Assembly (NCBI GenBank): GCA_009787745.1
Contig: WQST01000052.1
Coordinates: 1 to 12,134, forward strand
DNA length: 12,134 nt
Direction: 5' to 3'
Source of the DNA: Lachnospiraceae bacterium
GTDB taxonomy: Bacteria; Bacillota; Clostridia; Lachnospirales; Lachnospiraceae
The notes below the pieces were generated by a model. The model ran no database searches and was not told where the DNA came from. It was given only the letters and a program-made list of their open reading frames with translations. Shown here piece by piece: positions 6,201 through 12,134 of this stretch (positions within the stretch are counted from its first letter, which is position 1; every line of letters starts with the position of its first letter). Made by a program: the position numbers and the translations under genes.

Positions 6201-7609
6201 GCGGTATTCCGGAAGTCATTGATTCAGGCGCGACGACGGGCGGCGGTGATTTCGGGATGCTTATGGGCGGCGGCATGGGTTCGGCATCAACCAATCAGAC
6301 CAGTGTTTACGTTTTGATGTCAGAGGACAAAAAACGAACTAACGTTCAGATTGCCGCAGAACTTCAAGGCTTGCTTAAAGATATTGTTGAAGAGGAACAT
6401 ATCGAGCTTTCGATTCAGACTTCCGATATGGATATCAGTATGTTAAGCGGTTCGGGCATTGCGATTAATATTTTTGGGCGTGAACTTGATACTTTGCAGG
6501 CGATTGCCGCAGAGGTTGCGAAAATTGTTGAATCAGTTGACGGAACAACAGAAGTTTTCGACGGTTCGGAAGATTTAAGCGGCGAGTTACGTGTTATCAT
6601 TGACCGGAATAAAGCGATTGAGCATGGTTTGACCGTCGCGCAAATCTTTCAGCAAATTTATGCAAAACTCAGCTCCGCAACCAGTTCGACCGCCCTGATA
6701 ACCGAGATTCGTGATTATGACGTCTATGTCAAACATGCAGGTGATCTCGCTTTGACCCGCGAAACATTGAAAGAAATCGATATTGATGTCACAGACCGCG
6801 ACGGAAAAAAGGAAAAAGTCCGCCTTGCCGAAATGGCGTCATTTGAAGATGCATATTCAGCTAATTCCATCAGACGCCGCGACCAAACACGCTATGCTTC
6901 GGTTACGGCTCAGATAGCCGATGGGTACAATGTAACGCTGGTTACGGCGGCTGTTGACAGAGCGCTCGCAGGATATTCCCTGCCGCAGGGTTACGAACTT
7001 AGTTTTGACGGCGAGGATGAATTTATTAATGAAGCGATGTCACAGCTTTATTTGATGCTGATTTTAGCGTTATTGTTTATGTTCTTAATTATGGTGGCAC
7101 AATTCCAGTCGCTGACATCACCGTTTATCGTTATGTTTACCGTCCCGCTGGCATTTACAGGCGGATTCTTGGCATTGTTATTAAGTAATAATATTATCAG
7201 CATAATATCGCTGATTGGCTTTATCCTGTTAGCAGGGGTCATCGTTAGTAACGGAATTGTCCTGATTGACTATGTTAATCAGTTGCGTGAACGGGGTATG
7301 AGTAAGTATGATGCTTTGATCAAAGGCGGACGCACGAGATTAAGGCCTGTTCTGATGATGGCGGTTACGACTATTTTGGCGATGTCGATGATGGTCTTTT
7401 CAAATGATATGGGCGCAACGATCAGCCGTCCGATGGCACTGGTCGCAATCGGTGGTTTAGCTTACGGAACTTTGATGACCCTGTTCGTTATCCCTTGTAT
7501 TTATGATATACTTAACCGTGATAAAGACGGTATGCCGAAAGAGAAAAAAAGAAGCAAAGTAAAAAACGTAATCAAAGAGATAGCAGCGGTTGAGGATTTG
7601 GAGAGTTAG
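3293..7609 (+). CDS. RND-superfamily efflux permease with large coiled-coil insertion
   Basis: 1438 residues, a proton-driven membrane exporter of the HAE-RND (AcrB/SwrC) group. TM1 lies at about 10-30, and the porter motif YPGASPETVE at 50-59. A helix bundle (TM2-6) spans about 715-880 with GMLIDNSIVVIENIYR (786-801), where D790 matches AcrB Asp407. TM7 is at about 908-928, a second porter half at 935-1240, and TM8-12 at about 1250-1405 with GVIVSNGIVLIDYVNQLR (1315-1332). At the AcrB Lys940 position it has Ser-Asn, as I recall for Gram-positive relatives. AcrB is about 1050 residues long; the excess is an insertion at about 198-585, placed within the first porter half just before the helix beginning TVDLVKALLAAQN. 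It contains two helical arms (about 200-310 and 460-580) rich in Glu, Lys, Leu and Gln, around a more hydrophobic middle. No adaptor or outer-membrane gene is nearby. It is co-transcribed with tetR; the ribosome site (GATGGGAA) is modest. Substrate is unknown. Confidence 0.93.
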   Translation: MIEKLSVKKPYTILVGVCLVIILGIVSFTRMTSDLMPNISLPYVIIMTTYPGASPETVEMVVTKPVEAMMATASNIENISSVSNENYSLVILEFAQNANMDSVSLELREKIDQIKPYWDDSVGNPIIMKMNPDMMPVMISAVGGKDMSYSEISELVTNKIVPELESIEGVASVSTSGLLEESVHVIIRQEKIDEINKQVFGYIEGEMADAELKLAEGRDEILEGQEKLNEAQQELDDARKELLDGKKEVRDGRLEIADGKKELADGKIEIADGKKELNKGRDELSNKQEEVISQMAEAEKMLLTGKASLEAAKIQIMTNIASVKALAEGADLALQGLPLVEQGISGITLLITELNNLINDPAIAPMLAFLGINIDVDNDSIDVLIATFSPLAAVPMAPPQIQDLIDALNLFKNSMANAGTKTLPQLLDQLNAQKTTINNTLAALNAATMSMGATQYINLLNTQLAEIEKNLATVNEGIIELSKGNITAAIEFAGGKMMIELGEFQLNAAELQLDAVEKQLEAAGKQLDAAIKQIETGEEQLVSGQETIDENFQKLLDALDQITEGEEQLAEAKENALLSADMHGIITVDLVKALLAAQNFSMPGGYVTEEGVDYLVRVGDKPDNIDDLQAMPLLNMQMEGVDIITLEMVADVFMTDNSGEIYANVNGSNGVILTIQKQTGYSTGAVSDRLLKKYEELKQQDQRIVLITFMDQGIYIDLVTGAIVNNIVFGAILAVLFLAFFLRDIKPTLVIACSIPISLITAVALMYFSGVTLNVISLSGLALGIGMLIDNSIVVIENIYRMRAEGKSRIEAAIQGTREVRGAIIAATLTTICVFAPIIFTEGITRQLFIDMGLTIGYSLGASLLVAMTVVPALASKLLSTAEIRKEFKWYQKLVDVYEKGLHFSLKYKFVVLIPAIVLLILSGVLSYSKGFAFMDDMDSPQMSLTLEFPADTLLEKSSTLTDRVVEIVRGIPEVIDSGATTGGGDFGMLMGGGMGSASTNQTSVYVLMSEDKKRTNVQIAAELQGLLKDIVEEEHIELSIQTSDMDISMLSGSGIAINIFGRELDTLQAIAAEVAKIVESVDGTTEVFDGSEDLSGELRVIIDRNKAIEHGLTVAQIFQQIYAKLSSATSSTALITEIRDYDVYVKHAGDLALTRETLKEIDIDVTDRDGKKEKVRLAEMASFEDAYSANSIRRRDQTRYASVTAQIADGYNVTLVTAAVDRALAGYSLPQGYELSFDGEDEFINEAMSQLYLMLILALLFMFLIMVAQFQSLTSPFIVMFTVPLAFTGGFLALLLSNNIISIISLIGFILLAGVIVSNGIVLIDYVNQLRERGMSKYDALIKGGRTRLRPVLMMAVTTILAMSMMVFSNDMGATISRPMALVAIGGLAYGTLMTLFVIPCIYDILNRDKDGMPKEKKRSKVKNVIKEIAAVEDLES
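4019..4144 (+). repeat. Six 21-bp heptad repeats inside the RND insertion
   Basis: Residues 243-284 are six seven-residue units (LDGKKEV, RDGRLEI, ADGKKEL, ADGKIEI, ADGKKEL, NKGRDEL). At DNA level the 18-mer GCCGACGGTAAAAAGGAA occurs exactly at 4061-4078 and again at 4103-4120, with a close copy at 4082. Such short-period repeats can expand or contract by slippage in steps of one heptad, changing arm length without a frameshift. Confidence 0.8.
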
Positions 7610-7615
7610 GAAGGG
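7608..7615 (+). promoter_or_regulatory. Ribosome binding site setting the GTG start of tetR
   Basis: AGGAAGGG overlaps the last two bases of the pump stop codon and ends 7 nt before GTG 7623. This spacing supports the GTG start and suggests translational coupling to the pump. Confidence 0.75.
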
Positions 7616-7622
7616 TAATTAA

Positions 7623-8231
7623 GTGACGTTATCAAAAAAAGCAGAAGCCTTATTTAAGGCAATCGACGACTTAATGAATGAAGGTCAGGATCCCGGCGGC
7701 ATGACAGTCGCGCAGATCGCTTGCCGGGCGGGAATCGGCAAAGGTACGACCTATGAATACTTTAAAAATAAAGAAGAATTAATCGGCGGTGCGATTGTTT
7801 ACAAAATCAGCGGTATATGCCGTGAAATTCAAATTGAAATGACCAAGAAGCCTAATCTTTTGGCGATGCTTCATTATATTTTTGATGCGATTGATAATAA
7901 AGAGAGTGAAAAAGCGGCTTTTCTGAAAGTCGTAAATATCGTCACCGACACATCACCGCTGAGCCGCCAGATTGAAAAGATTATCACGGAGCGGATTGGC
8001 GATATGTATATGCCTGAGCGGATAGTTCTTGAACTTATAGAGCAAGCCCAAAGGGAAGGGTATGAAATAAGTAATAAGCCGGTTTCTTATCTGAAATTAA
8101 ACGTCGCCGCCAAACTGCTTGCCTATACAATGTACAGCTTAATGCCTGCTTACGAAATGGATTGCGACACAGAAACGATGCGCCGATTGGTTTGCGAGGG
8201 GATTATTAAGGAATTTGAAGCATCAATGTAG
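7623..8231 (+). CDS. TetR/AcrR-family transcriptional repressor of the pump operon
   Basis: 202 residues, starting at GTG 7623 just 13 nt after the pump stop. The N-terminal helix-turn-helix is clear: TVAQIACRAGIGKGTTYEYF at 28-47, followed by KNKEELI, which matches the TetR signature of a recognition helix ending in YxYFxxKxxL. Residues from about 60 to the end are the helical ligand-binding and dimerisation domain, too variable to predict the ligand. Length is normal for the family. Family knowledge: the dimer binds a palindrome and leaves it when a drug or lipid binds. The palindrome at 3244-3259 in the promoter of its own operon is the obvious target, giving negative feedback on pump and repressor together. 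The target assignment is inference from position. Confidence 0.92.
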   Translation: MTLSKKAEALFKAIDDLMNEGQDPGGMTVAQIACRAGIGKGTTYEYFKNKEELIGGAIVYKISGICREIQIEMTKKPNLLAMLHYIFDAIDNKESEKAAFLKVVNIVTDTSPLSRQIEKIITERIGDMYMPERIVLELIEQAQREGYEISNKPVSYLKLNVAAKLLAYTMYSLMPAYEMDCDTETMRRLVCEGIIKEFEASM

Positions 8232-8573
8232 TGCCTTGCCTTCTCGACAGTTTTCATTATATATTAGGTTATTTTTGAACTATAATGGTCGTTTTTTCTC
8301 TATTATTGCTCTACTTTACATCAAAGGTATTATTTTTTTGCCTTCTATTAATCATATACCTGCTAAATATCACAAAAATTGTCCATTTATCACATTTTGT
8401 TTGAAATTTTCAATCTTATCTGTTATTGTCAGAGCGATGGATAAGTTCTTAAATTAAGAATAATCAGCATATTAATCAGATAGATAAAATAATGCAAAGA
8501 TTTATTATCCTTGCCAAGTGCGCATAAAGCAGGATTTTAAATAAATAAAACATAATAGCAAAAGGAGAACTAT
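8232..8573. other. AT-rich intergenic stretch, no gene supported
   Basis: This 342-bp stretch holds a weak terminator-like structure at 8245-8297 and a possible poor promoter for the SH3b-like gene (TTGTCA at 8426-8431, 17-bp spacer, TTAAAT at 8449-8454). The ribosome site AAAGGAG of the next gene lies at 8561-8567. The only open frame needs a TTG start inside tetR without a ribosome site. I see nothing else. Confidence 0.5.
8245..8297 (+). terminator. Possible terminator of the pump-tetR operon
   Basis: CATTATA (8255-8261) pairs with TATAATG (8281-8287), and outside it CGAC (8245-8248) pairs with GTCG (8288-8291) after a 6-nt bulge. Six T residues (8292-8297) follow. The stem is AT-rich with a large loop, so strength is doubtful. 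Confidence 0.35.
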
Positions 8574-8906
8574 ATGATTAAATTTTCTAAGTGTAAGGCT
8601 ATAGTAGGTATGTCATTGGCACTTATTATAGGGTTATCATCGCCGATGATAGCTGATGCTTGTATGAACAGAAATGCCGCAGACAGCAGTTTTTTTAATG
8701 ATAATCGAAAGGTTTTAGGCGATGGTGTACGGCTAAGAGATGCTCCCGATGGAGAAACTACATTAGGATTGATGTACAAAACCGATACCGTGAGACTTTG
8801 CAAGACTATTGTCCCGGGAGAGGGACTGCACTGGTCTCATGTATGGAGAACTACTGTACAATCAACAAAAGGCTATATGCATTATCAATATTATGAGCAT
8901 TACTAA
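8574..8906 (+). CDS. Small secreted SH3b-like domain protein
   Basis: 110 residues. Residues 1-29 form a Sec signal peptide: KFSKCK, a hydrophobic stretch 9-23, then AxA at 27-29. Cys30 follows, but the preceding ADA lacks the Leu/Val/Ile expected of a lipobox, so release by signal peptidase I is more likely than lipid anchoring. Residues 49-110 look like a bacterial SH3 domain: GDGVRLRDAP at the start, GLMY, a central W...VW pair and GYMHYQYY near the end, matching the usual VRLRxxPs...G.l..G....W..V....GYvh..Y pattern. Such domains usually bind cell-wall peptides or mediate protein contacts. There is no attached enzyme, so a modulator or binding role is only a guess. AAAGGAG precedes the start by 6 nt. 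A strong terminator follows, so the gene is probably transcribed alone. Confidence 0.8.
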   Translation: MIKFSKCKAIVGMSLALIIGLSSPMIADACMNRNAADSSFFNDNRKVLGDGVRLRDAPDGETTLGLMYKTDTVRLCKTIVPGEGLHWSHVWRTTVQSTKGYMHYQYYEHY

Positions 8907-8917
8907 GTTGTGATTGA

Positions 8918-8963
8918 GAGAGGGTGTTTTCAATCTTTTCAGAAAGCACCTTCTCCATTTTTT
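8918..8963 (+). terminator. Rho-independent terminator of the SH3b-like gene
   Basis: Arms 8918-8931 and 8942-8955 form a 14-bp stem with two G-U pairs and a 10-nt loop, followed by CA and six T residues (8958-8963). It begins 12 bp after the stop codon. Confidence 0.85.
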
Positions 8964-8996
8964 AGTTTAGTTAATTTGTGAAAGTATGAGAGAAAA

Positions 8997-10094
8997 ATGT
9001 TTGAAAAAAAGTCAGTTTCAAGAAAAAAAAGGGCATTCTTTGTATGCATCGCTAGTATACTCATCTTATTTGGTTGCGGGCAAAGAGAAGATATTTCTTC
9101 ATCAGAAACTATTAAGAATTACAATGATTATGAAGTAGGCATGGAATATTCAGAAACTGAAATTAAGTATAAAGATGTTACGGAAATTTCTGACATTTTG
9201 CTGAAGCCACTTGTGATTCCGTTAAACACCGAAGCTTTAGAAATCTATATATATAATGAGGAACACCGTAGACTTTTATCAAATCCGCATTCATATTATA
9301 CAGATGGGGAAAAATTATATTTTCTGACGGCTCTTGGTTTTTATTCAATGCCAATTGGCACGGATGAGTTAGCTCCGATTAATATCGAAATTCCGGAAGG
9401 AATGGATGTTTATAATTTTGCCCTCGACAGATATGGAAGAATGCATTTGATAATAGCAGAACGTGATGAAGATGAATTTTTTATCTGGCGTCTTGATGAA
9501 AACTATCAGGTCGATAAAGTGATTGATATATCAGCATATATAGAAACAATACAAATGCCGCGTTGGCATCGCTGGTTTATGGTTCTTGATGATGGCACTT
9601 ATTACATCCAATGGGGTATGGTACAAGATGGAATAATCGTTTCAAGTGATGGGGAACTTATGCATACATTTACGTTAGAATCACTTGGAATTGGCTGGGT
9701 AAGGCAGGTTGCGGTTGGAAAAGACGGCTACATTTACATAGTTTGTGGTAGTCAGGAGGATAATCGAAAAATTGTTAAATTAGATACAAGCAAATGCTTA
9801 ATCGAAGATGTAAACCCTGCTCTTTATTTCCCGGGTGGTGAGCTGTTCAGGACGATGTCTGGCGGCACCGATACGAACTTGTTGCTGTATAGCATATATA
9901 GCGGAGTTTGGGCTTGCGATACCGAGAGTGGAATCTTGGAAAATCGTGTATCGTTAACTGATATAGGCTTAGGTTTAGATAATGACTCAGATTTATGGAA
10001 GCTGATAATTTTGCCTGATGGGAGATTATTTGTTTCCGCGCGCTCAGTAGATGGTGATGCTGTGATTCATAAATATATTCCGGTAGGAAAATAA
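8997..10094 (+). CDS. Beta-propeller-like lipoprotein
   Basis: 365 residues. Basic residues (RKKR) are followed by a hydrophobic core and the lipobox LFGC, with Cys27 the expected lipidated residue; the protein should be anchored outside the membrane. The remainder shows repeated short beta-strand units typical of propeller blades, for example LDRYGRMHLI (143-152), VLDDGTYYI (196-204), VGKDGYIYIV (240-249) and LPDGRLFVSA (339-348), many with a D-G turn between strands. No enzyme motif is visible. From memory, similar propellers in Clostridia are fused to an extracellular solute-binding domain; here the protein stops after the propeller, and a shrunken solute-binding-like lipoprotein follows 79 bp later. 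ATG 8997 has a poor ribosome site, and no better in-frame start exists. No clear promoter is visible after the upstream terminator. The exact function is unknown. Confidence 0.75.
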   Translation: MFEKKSVSRKKRAFFVCIASILILFGCGQREDISSSETIKNYNDYEVGMEYSETEIKYKDVTEISDILLKPLVIPLNTEALEIYIYNEEHRRLLSNPHSYYTDGEKLYFLTALGFYSMPIGTDELAPINIEIPEGMDVYNFALDRYGRMHLIIAERDEDEFFIWRLDENYQVDKVIDISAYIETIQMPRWHRWFMVLDDGTYYIQWGMVQDGIIVSSDGELMHTFTLESLGIGWVRQVAVGKDGYIYIVCGSQEDNRKIVKLDTSKCLIEDVNPALYFPGGELFRTMSGGTDTNLLLYSIYSGVWACDTESGILENRVSLTDIGLGLDNDSDLWKLIILPDGRLFVSARSVDGDAVIHKYIPVGK

Positions 10095-10173
10095 AAATAT
10101 TTGCGATAAAGCAGATGAAGAGTGAAAAAGCATTTCATAATTACTTATTTATGTAGTATTATTGGAGGAATAA

Positions 10174-10509
10174 ATGAAAAAATATCTAACTTGCATTCTA
10201 ATAATATGTTGTTCGCTTGCGGGATGTAGTATGCCCGAATTGTCAGAAATAAAAACGTTAGAGTTGGCGGTCTATATAAGTGATTCACAGTTATCACGTT
10301 CGGGTTTAGCGCAAGCAGTAAATGCTTTTAACGATAAAACGAAAGAAGTCATCACTAAAATAGAATTTAATGCATCTGTTGATTATGACCTTTATAATAT
10401 CATGATGGAAGAGGCGGACTATTTATTCAATGATAGTACCCGCGGCGAAGAGGATGTTATAAATATTATTCAAAGCCGGGCGCAGATATATGTAAGTGAG
10501 AGTAAATGA
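10174..10509 (+). CDS. Mini-lipoprotein, likely internally deleted extracellular solute-binding protein
   Basis: 111 residues. Signal peptide with lipobox LAGC and Cys18 as the lipid anchor. Residues 27-54 (KTLELAVYISD...AVNAFNDK) read like the first strand and helix of a family 1 extracellular solute-binding protein. Residues 72-108 (DLYNIMMEEADYLFND...EDVINIIQSRAQIYVSE) read like the extreme C-terminus of the same family. About 300 residues that would normally lie between, forming the two lobes, are missing, so it cannot bind a sugar or peptide in the usual way. It has a good ribosome site (GGAGGAA at 10164-10170) and an intact frame, so it may still be made. The upstream propeller lipoprotein is the natural partner or former fusion half. 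Decay by internal deletion is the simplest explanation; homology is from memory, not a search. Confidence 0.65.
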   Translation: MKKYLTCILIICCSLAGCSMPELSEIKTLELAVYISDSQLSRSGLAQAVNAFNDKTKEVITKIEFNASVDYDLYNIMMEEADYLFNDSTRGEEDVINIIQSRAQIYVSESK

Positions 10510-10579
10510 TTTTTACGCACTTGTAATATTCCGCGCATGAACAGTAACAATCGGCGCAATTTTTACACAGAATTAATAC

Positions 10580-10608
10580 TTGCATGTCAATAAAACTTAT
10601 GCTAAACT
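10580..10608 (+). promoter_or_regulatory. Promoter of rpmE (extended -10)
   Basis: TTGCAT (10580-10585), a 17-bp spacer, then TAAACT (10603-10608) preceded by TGC, an extended -10. The leader of about 53 nt starts with a small GGTC/GACC hairpin with a T-rich loop (10615-10629), whose role, if any, is unclear. Confidence 0.6.
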
Positions 10609-10667
10609 GTAAAGGGTCGTTTTTTGACCACTGAACAATTATACCGTAACGTGAGTAGAGGTGAAAT

Positions 10668-10874
10668 ATGAAAGAAGCAATCCATCCGAAGTACAATCAG
10701 GCATCCGTGCGGTGTCACTGCGGAAATGAATTTACGACAGGTTCGACGAAAGCCGAAATCCGTGTAGAAATTTGTTCTGCTTGCCACCCTTTCTATACGG
10801 GACAGCAGAAAGTCGCACAAGCCCGCGGCAGGATCGATAAGTTTAACCGTAAGTATGGTGTGGTAAACCAATAG
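10668..10874 (+). CDS. rpmE: 50S ribosomal protein L31, zinc-binding type
   Basis: 68 residues, the usual length for L31 of the large ribosomal subunit, located at the central protuberance region. The sequence is characteristic: MKEAIHPKY at the start, CHCGNEF (16-22) and CSACHPFYTGQ (36-46). C16, C18, C36 and C39 are the zinc ligands, so this is the zinc-containing (C+) form, which in many bacteria is replaced by a zinc-free paralogue under zinc starvation. AGAGGTG precedes the ATG by 4 nt. It is followed by the DUF1385 and prmC genes, a gene order common in Clostridia, and is probably co-transcribed with them unless the hairpin at 10894 stops transcription. Confidence 0.97.
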   Translation: MKEAIHPKYNQASVRCHCGNEFTTGSTKAEIRVEICSACHPFYTGQQKVAQARGRIDKFNRKYGVVNQ

Positions 10875-10893
10875 TATGATATGAAACTTAGCA

Positions 10894-10917
10894 AAGGTTG
10901 GGCATAGTCTCAGCCTT
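10894..10917 (+). terminator. Hairpin between rpmE and the DUF1385 gene (possible attenuator)
   Basis: AAGGTTGGG (10894-10902) pairs with CTCAGCCTT (10909-10917) through nine pairs including two G-U, with a 6-nt loop. No proper T run follows, so it may pause polymerase or protect RNA ends rather than terminate. Confidence 0.4.
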
Positions 10918-10934
10918 GTGTTAATATTCAGGCA

Positions 10935-10940
10935 AAAGGA
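10935..10940 (+). promoter_or_regulatory. Ribosome binding site setting the ATG start at 10945
   Basis: AAAGGA ends 4 nt before ATG 10945. The upstream in-frame GTG at 10918 follows the hairpin directly with no purine-rich site and would add nine residues not expected in the family, so the ATG is preferred. Confidence 0.65.
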
Positions 10941-10944
10941 AAGT

Positions 10945-11940
10945 ATGGCTGAAAAGAAACGCAATTGCTCTTCCAAAATCGGCGGTCAGGCGGTTTTGGA
11001 AGGTGTAATGATGAAGAATAAAGATGATTATGCAGTAGCAATCCGTAAACCCAATGGTGAGATCGAAATTGATGTCGATTATTACAAAGGGGTTATTGGC
11101 GATTCGGGGCTCAAAAAAGTCCCGTTTCTCCGCGGAATTTTCAACTTTATTGATTCGATGATACTGGGTACTAGGCTCATCAATTATTCAGCAAGTTTTT
11201 ATGACGACGAAGAAGCCGAGCCGACGAAATTAGATAAAGCACTTGACAAGATATCCAAAGGTAAGGGCGAAAAAATTATCATGGGGTTTACGACTATTCT
11301 GGCAATCGTTCTGGCGGTTGGTATTTTTATCCTATTGCCTTTTTATTTAACCGATTGGATGAAAGGCTTTATCAACAATGCGTCTTTAATCGTGATTATT
11401 GAGGGTATCCTGCGGATCTCGATTTTCTTGATTTATGTCACGGCGATTAGCTTTATGAATGATATTCGCCGCCTATACAGCTATCATGGCGCCGAGCATA
11501 AGTGCATTAATTGCATTGAAAACGGGCGGCCGTTAACTGTCCGCGATGTCATGCGCTCATCGCGTTTGCATCGTCGTTGCGGTACCAGTTTTATGTTCTT
11601 TGTTATCTTCGTGAGTATTATCATCTTTTTCTTTATCAGGGTCGATAATATTTGGATGCGGGCGGGGCTTCGGATTGCTTTGATTCCGCTGATTGCGGGA
11701 ATTTCTTATGAACTGATTCGCTGGGCGGGAAATAATGATAATATCATCGTCAGGATTTTATCCGCGCCGGGGATGCTGATTCAGCGCCTGACGACAAAAG
11801 AGCCTGATGAAGATATGGTGAAGGTAGCAATTAGTGCTGTCGAAGCGATTTTCGACTGGAAAGCATATCTAAAAGAATCATTCGGTTATGATGTCGATGA
11901 ATCATGGATGGAAGAAGAAGCAACCGCAGAAGAAACATAA
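10945..11940 (+). CDS. DUF1385 family integral membrane protein (YqhQ-like)
   Basis: 331 residues from the chosen ATG. The N-terminus holds the family hallmark IGGQAVLEGVMM (12-23), followed by a soluble portion with PFLRGIFNFIDSM (60-72). Membrane segments are likely at about 113-134, 147-170, 214-232 and 242-258. Between the second and third lies the most conserved block, HGAEHKCINCIENG (181-194) with LHRRCGTSF (208-216); H181, H185, C187, C190, H209 and C212 form a cluster that could bind a metal, which is inference. The C-terminus (from 283) is acidic and soluble. The biochemical role is not established; B. subtilis YqhQ is the named relative. It sits between rpmE and prmC with 3 nt to prmC, so it is part of a translation-linked operon, but that does not prove a role in translation. 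Confidence 0.9.
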   Translation: MAEKKRNCSSKIGGQAVLEGVMMKNKDDYAVAIRKPNGEIEIDVDYYKGVIGDSGLKKVPFLRGIFNFIDSMILGTRLINYSASFYDDEEAEPTKLDKALDKISKGKGEKIIMGFTTILAIVLAVGIFILLPFYLTDWMKGFINNASLIVIIEGILRISIFLIYVTAISFMNDIRRLYSYHGAEHKCINCIENGRPLTVRDVMRSSRLHRRCGTSFMFFVIFVSIIIFFFIRVDNIWMRAGLRIALIPLIAGISYELIRWAGNNDNIIVRILSAPGMLIQRLTTKEPDEDMVKVAISAVEAIFDWKAYLKESFGYDVDESWMEEEATAEET

Positions 11941-11943
11941 TAT

Positions 11944-12134
11944 ATGAAATATAGAGATTTGTACGATATAGGAAAAACAAGGTTGGCAAATGCCGGGATT
12001 GAAGAAGCAGAACTTGACGCCCGCCTTTTATTAGAAGCAGTATGCAAAACCGCGCGGCATGACCTGCTGGTAAATGGTGACCGCGAGATAAAAGCGGAAT
12101 TGGTTGAAAGTTATCTAAACCATATAACCGCTCG
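11944..12134 (+). CDS. prmC: Peptide chain release factor glutamine methyltransferase, N-terminal part (partial)
   Basis: 63 codons are present before the right edge. PrmC (HemK) uses S-adenosylmethionine to methylate the Gln of the GGQ motif in release factors RF1 and RF2, which improves peptide release. Only the N-terminal helical substrate-recognition domain is visible; the pattern RLANAGIEEAELDARLLLE (residues 13-31) is typical. The catalytic NPPY motif lies beyond the window. The ATG is 3 nt after the DUF1385 stop codon, which suggests translational coupling, with only a weak purine-rich site inside the end of the preceding gene. In Clostridia prfA (RF1) often follows. The identification rests on this motif and gene order. 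Confidence 0.9.
   Translation, partial: MKYRDLYDIGKTRLANAGIEEAELDARLLLEAVCKTARHDLLVNGDREIKAELVESYLNHITA

Noticed and set aside
8215..8457. 80-residue open frame after tetR
   Set aside because: It needs a TTG start inside the tetR coding region, has no ribosome site, and its composition (Phe, Ile, Tyr, Lys rich) reflects AT-rich noncoding DNA.
8574..8906. Lipoprotein anchoring of the SH3b-like protein at Cys30
   Set aside because: The residues before the Cys (ADA) fit a signal peptidase I AxA site but not a lipobox.
10510..10579. Terminator after the mini-lipoprotein gene
   Set aside because: Only a four-base GCGC pairing and a short T run are present; not enough to call.
10602..10976. 124-residue minus-strand open frame opposite rpmE
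   Set aside because: It is antisense to the clear L31 gene and covers its promoter region; the protein has no family features.

Overview
The window looks like chromosomal DNA from a low-to-moderate GC, Gram-positive anaerobe of the Clostridia/Lachnospiraceae type. This is inference from gene content: a Thermotoga/Clostridia-style adenosylhomocysteinase, an rpmE - DUF1385 - prmC block as found in Clostridia, an RND pump with no adaptor or outer-membrane partner nearby, a PD-(D/E)XK (Rpn-like) transposase, and secreted proteins with lipoprotein signals, doubled-CXXC-like modules and an SH3b-like domain. No rRNA, tRNA, CRISPR array or classical insertion sequence was seen.

Layout. 1-545 (minus strand) is the N-terminal part of adenosylhomocysteinase, running off the left edge and read from an extended -10 promoter. 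Divergent to it, 809-1882 encodes a membrane-anchored protein with three Cys/His-rich modules; a perfect 17-bp palindrome lies between its promoter and start codon, and a perfect 20-bp hairpin with a T tract follows it. 2199-3002 is an Rpn/PD-(D/E)XK nuclease-family protein with its own promoter, followed by a perfect 22-bp inverted repeat. 3202-8231 is a regulated efflux unit: a strong promoter, a TetR-type palindromic operator just downstream of the -10, a 1438-residue RND permease carrying an inserted region of about 390 residues that is largely coiled coil, and 13 nt later a GTG-started TetR repressor. 8574-10509 holds three exported proteins: a small SH3b-like protein, a beta-propeller-like lipoprotein, and a mini-lipoprotein that looks like the two ends of an extracellular solute-binding protein joined together. 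10580-12134 is housekeeping: rpmE (L31), a DUF1385/YqhQ-like membrane protein and the start of prmC.

How the parts work together. The pump and repressor look like a self-contained drug- or lipid-responsive circuit: the repressor would bind the palindrome at the pump promoter and be released by a pump substrate. The inserted helical hairpin in the pump sits where the periplasmic porter domain would be in Gram-negative relatives, and may supply in one chain the long coiled coil that a separate adaptor supplies there; this is a hypothesis. The propeller and mini-solute-binding lipoproteins are probably split and decayed pieces of a propeller plus solute-binding architecture that I recall from Clostridia. 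The most interesting items are the pump insertion with its uneven codon use, the TetR operator, the shrunken solute-binding protein, and the triple Cys/His module protein.
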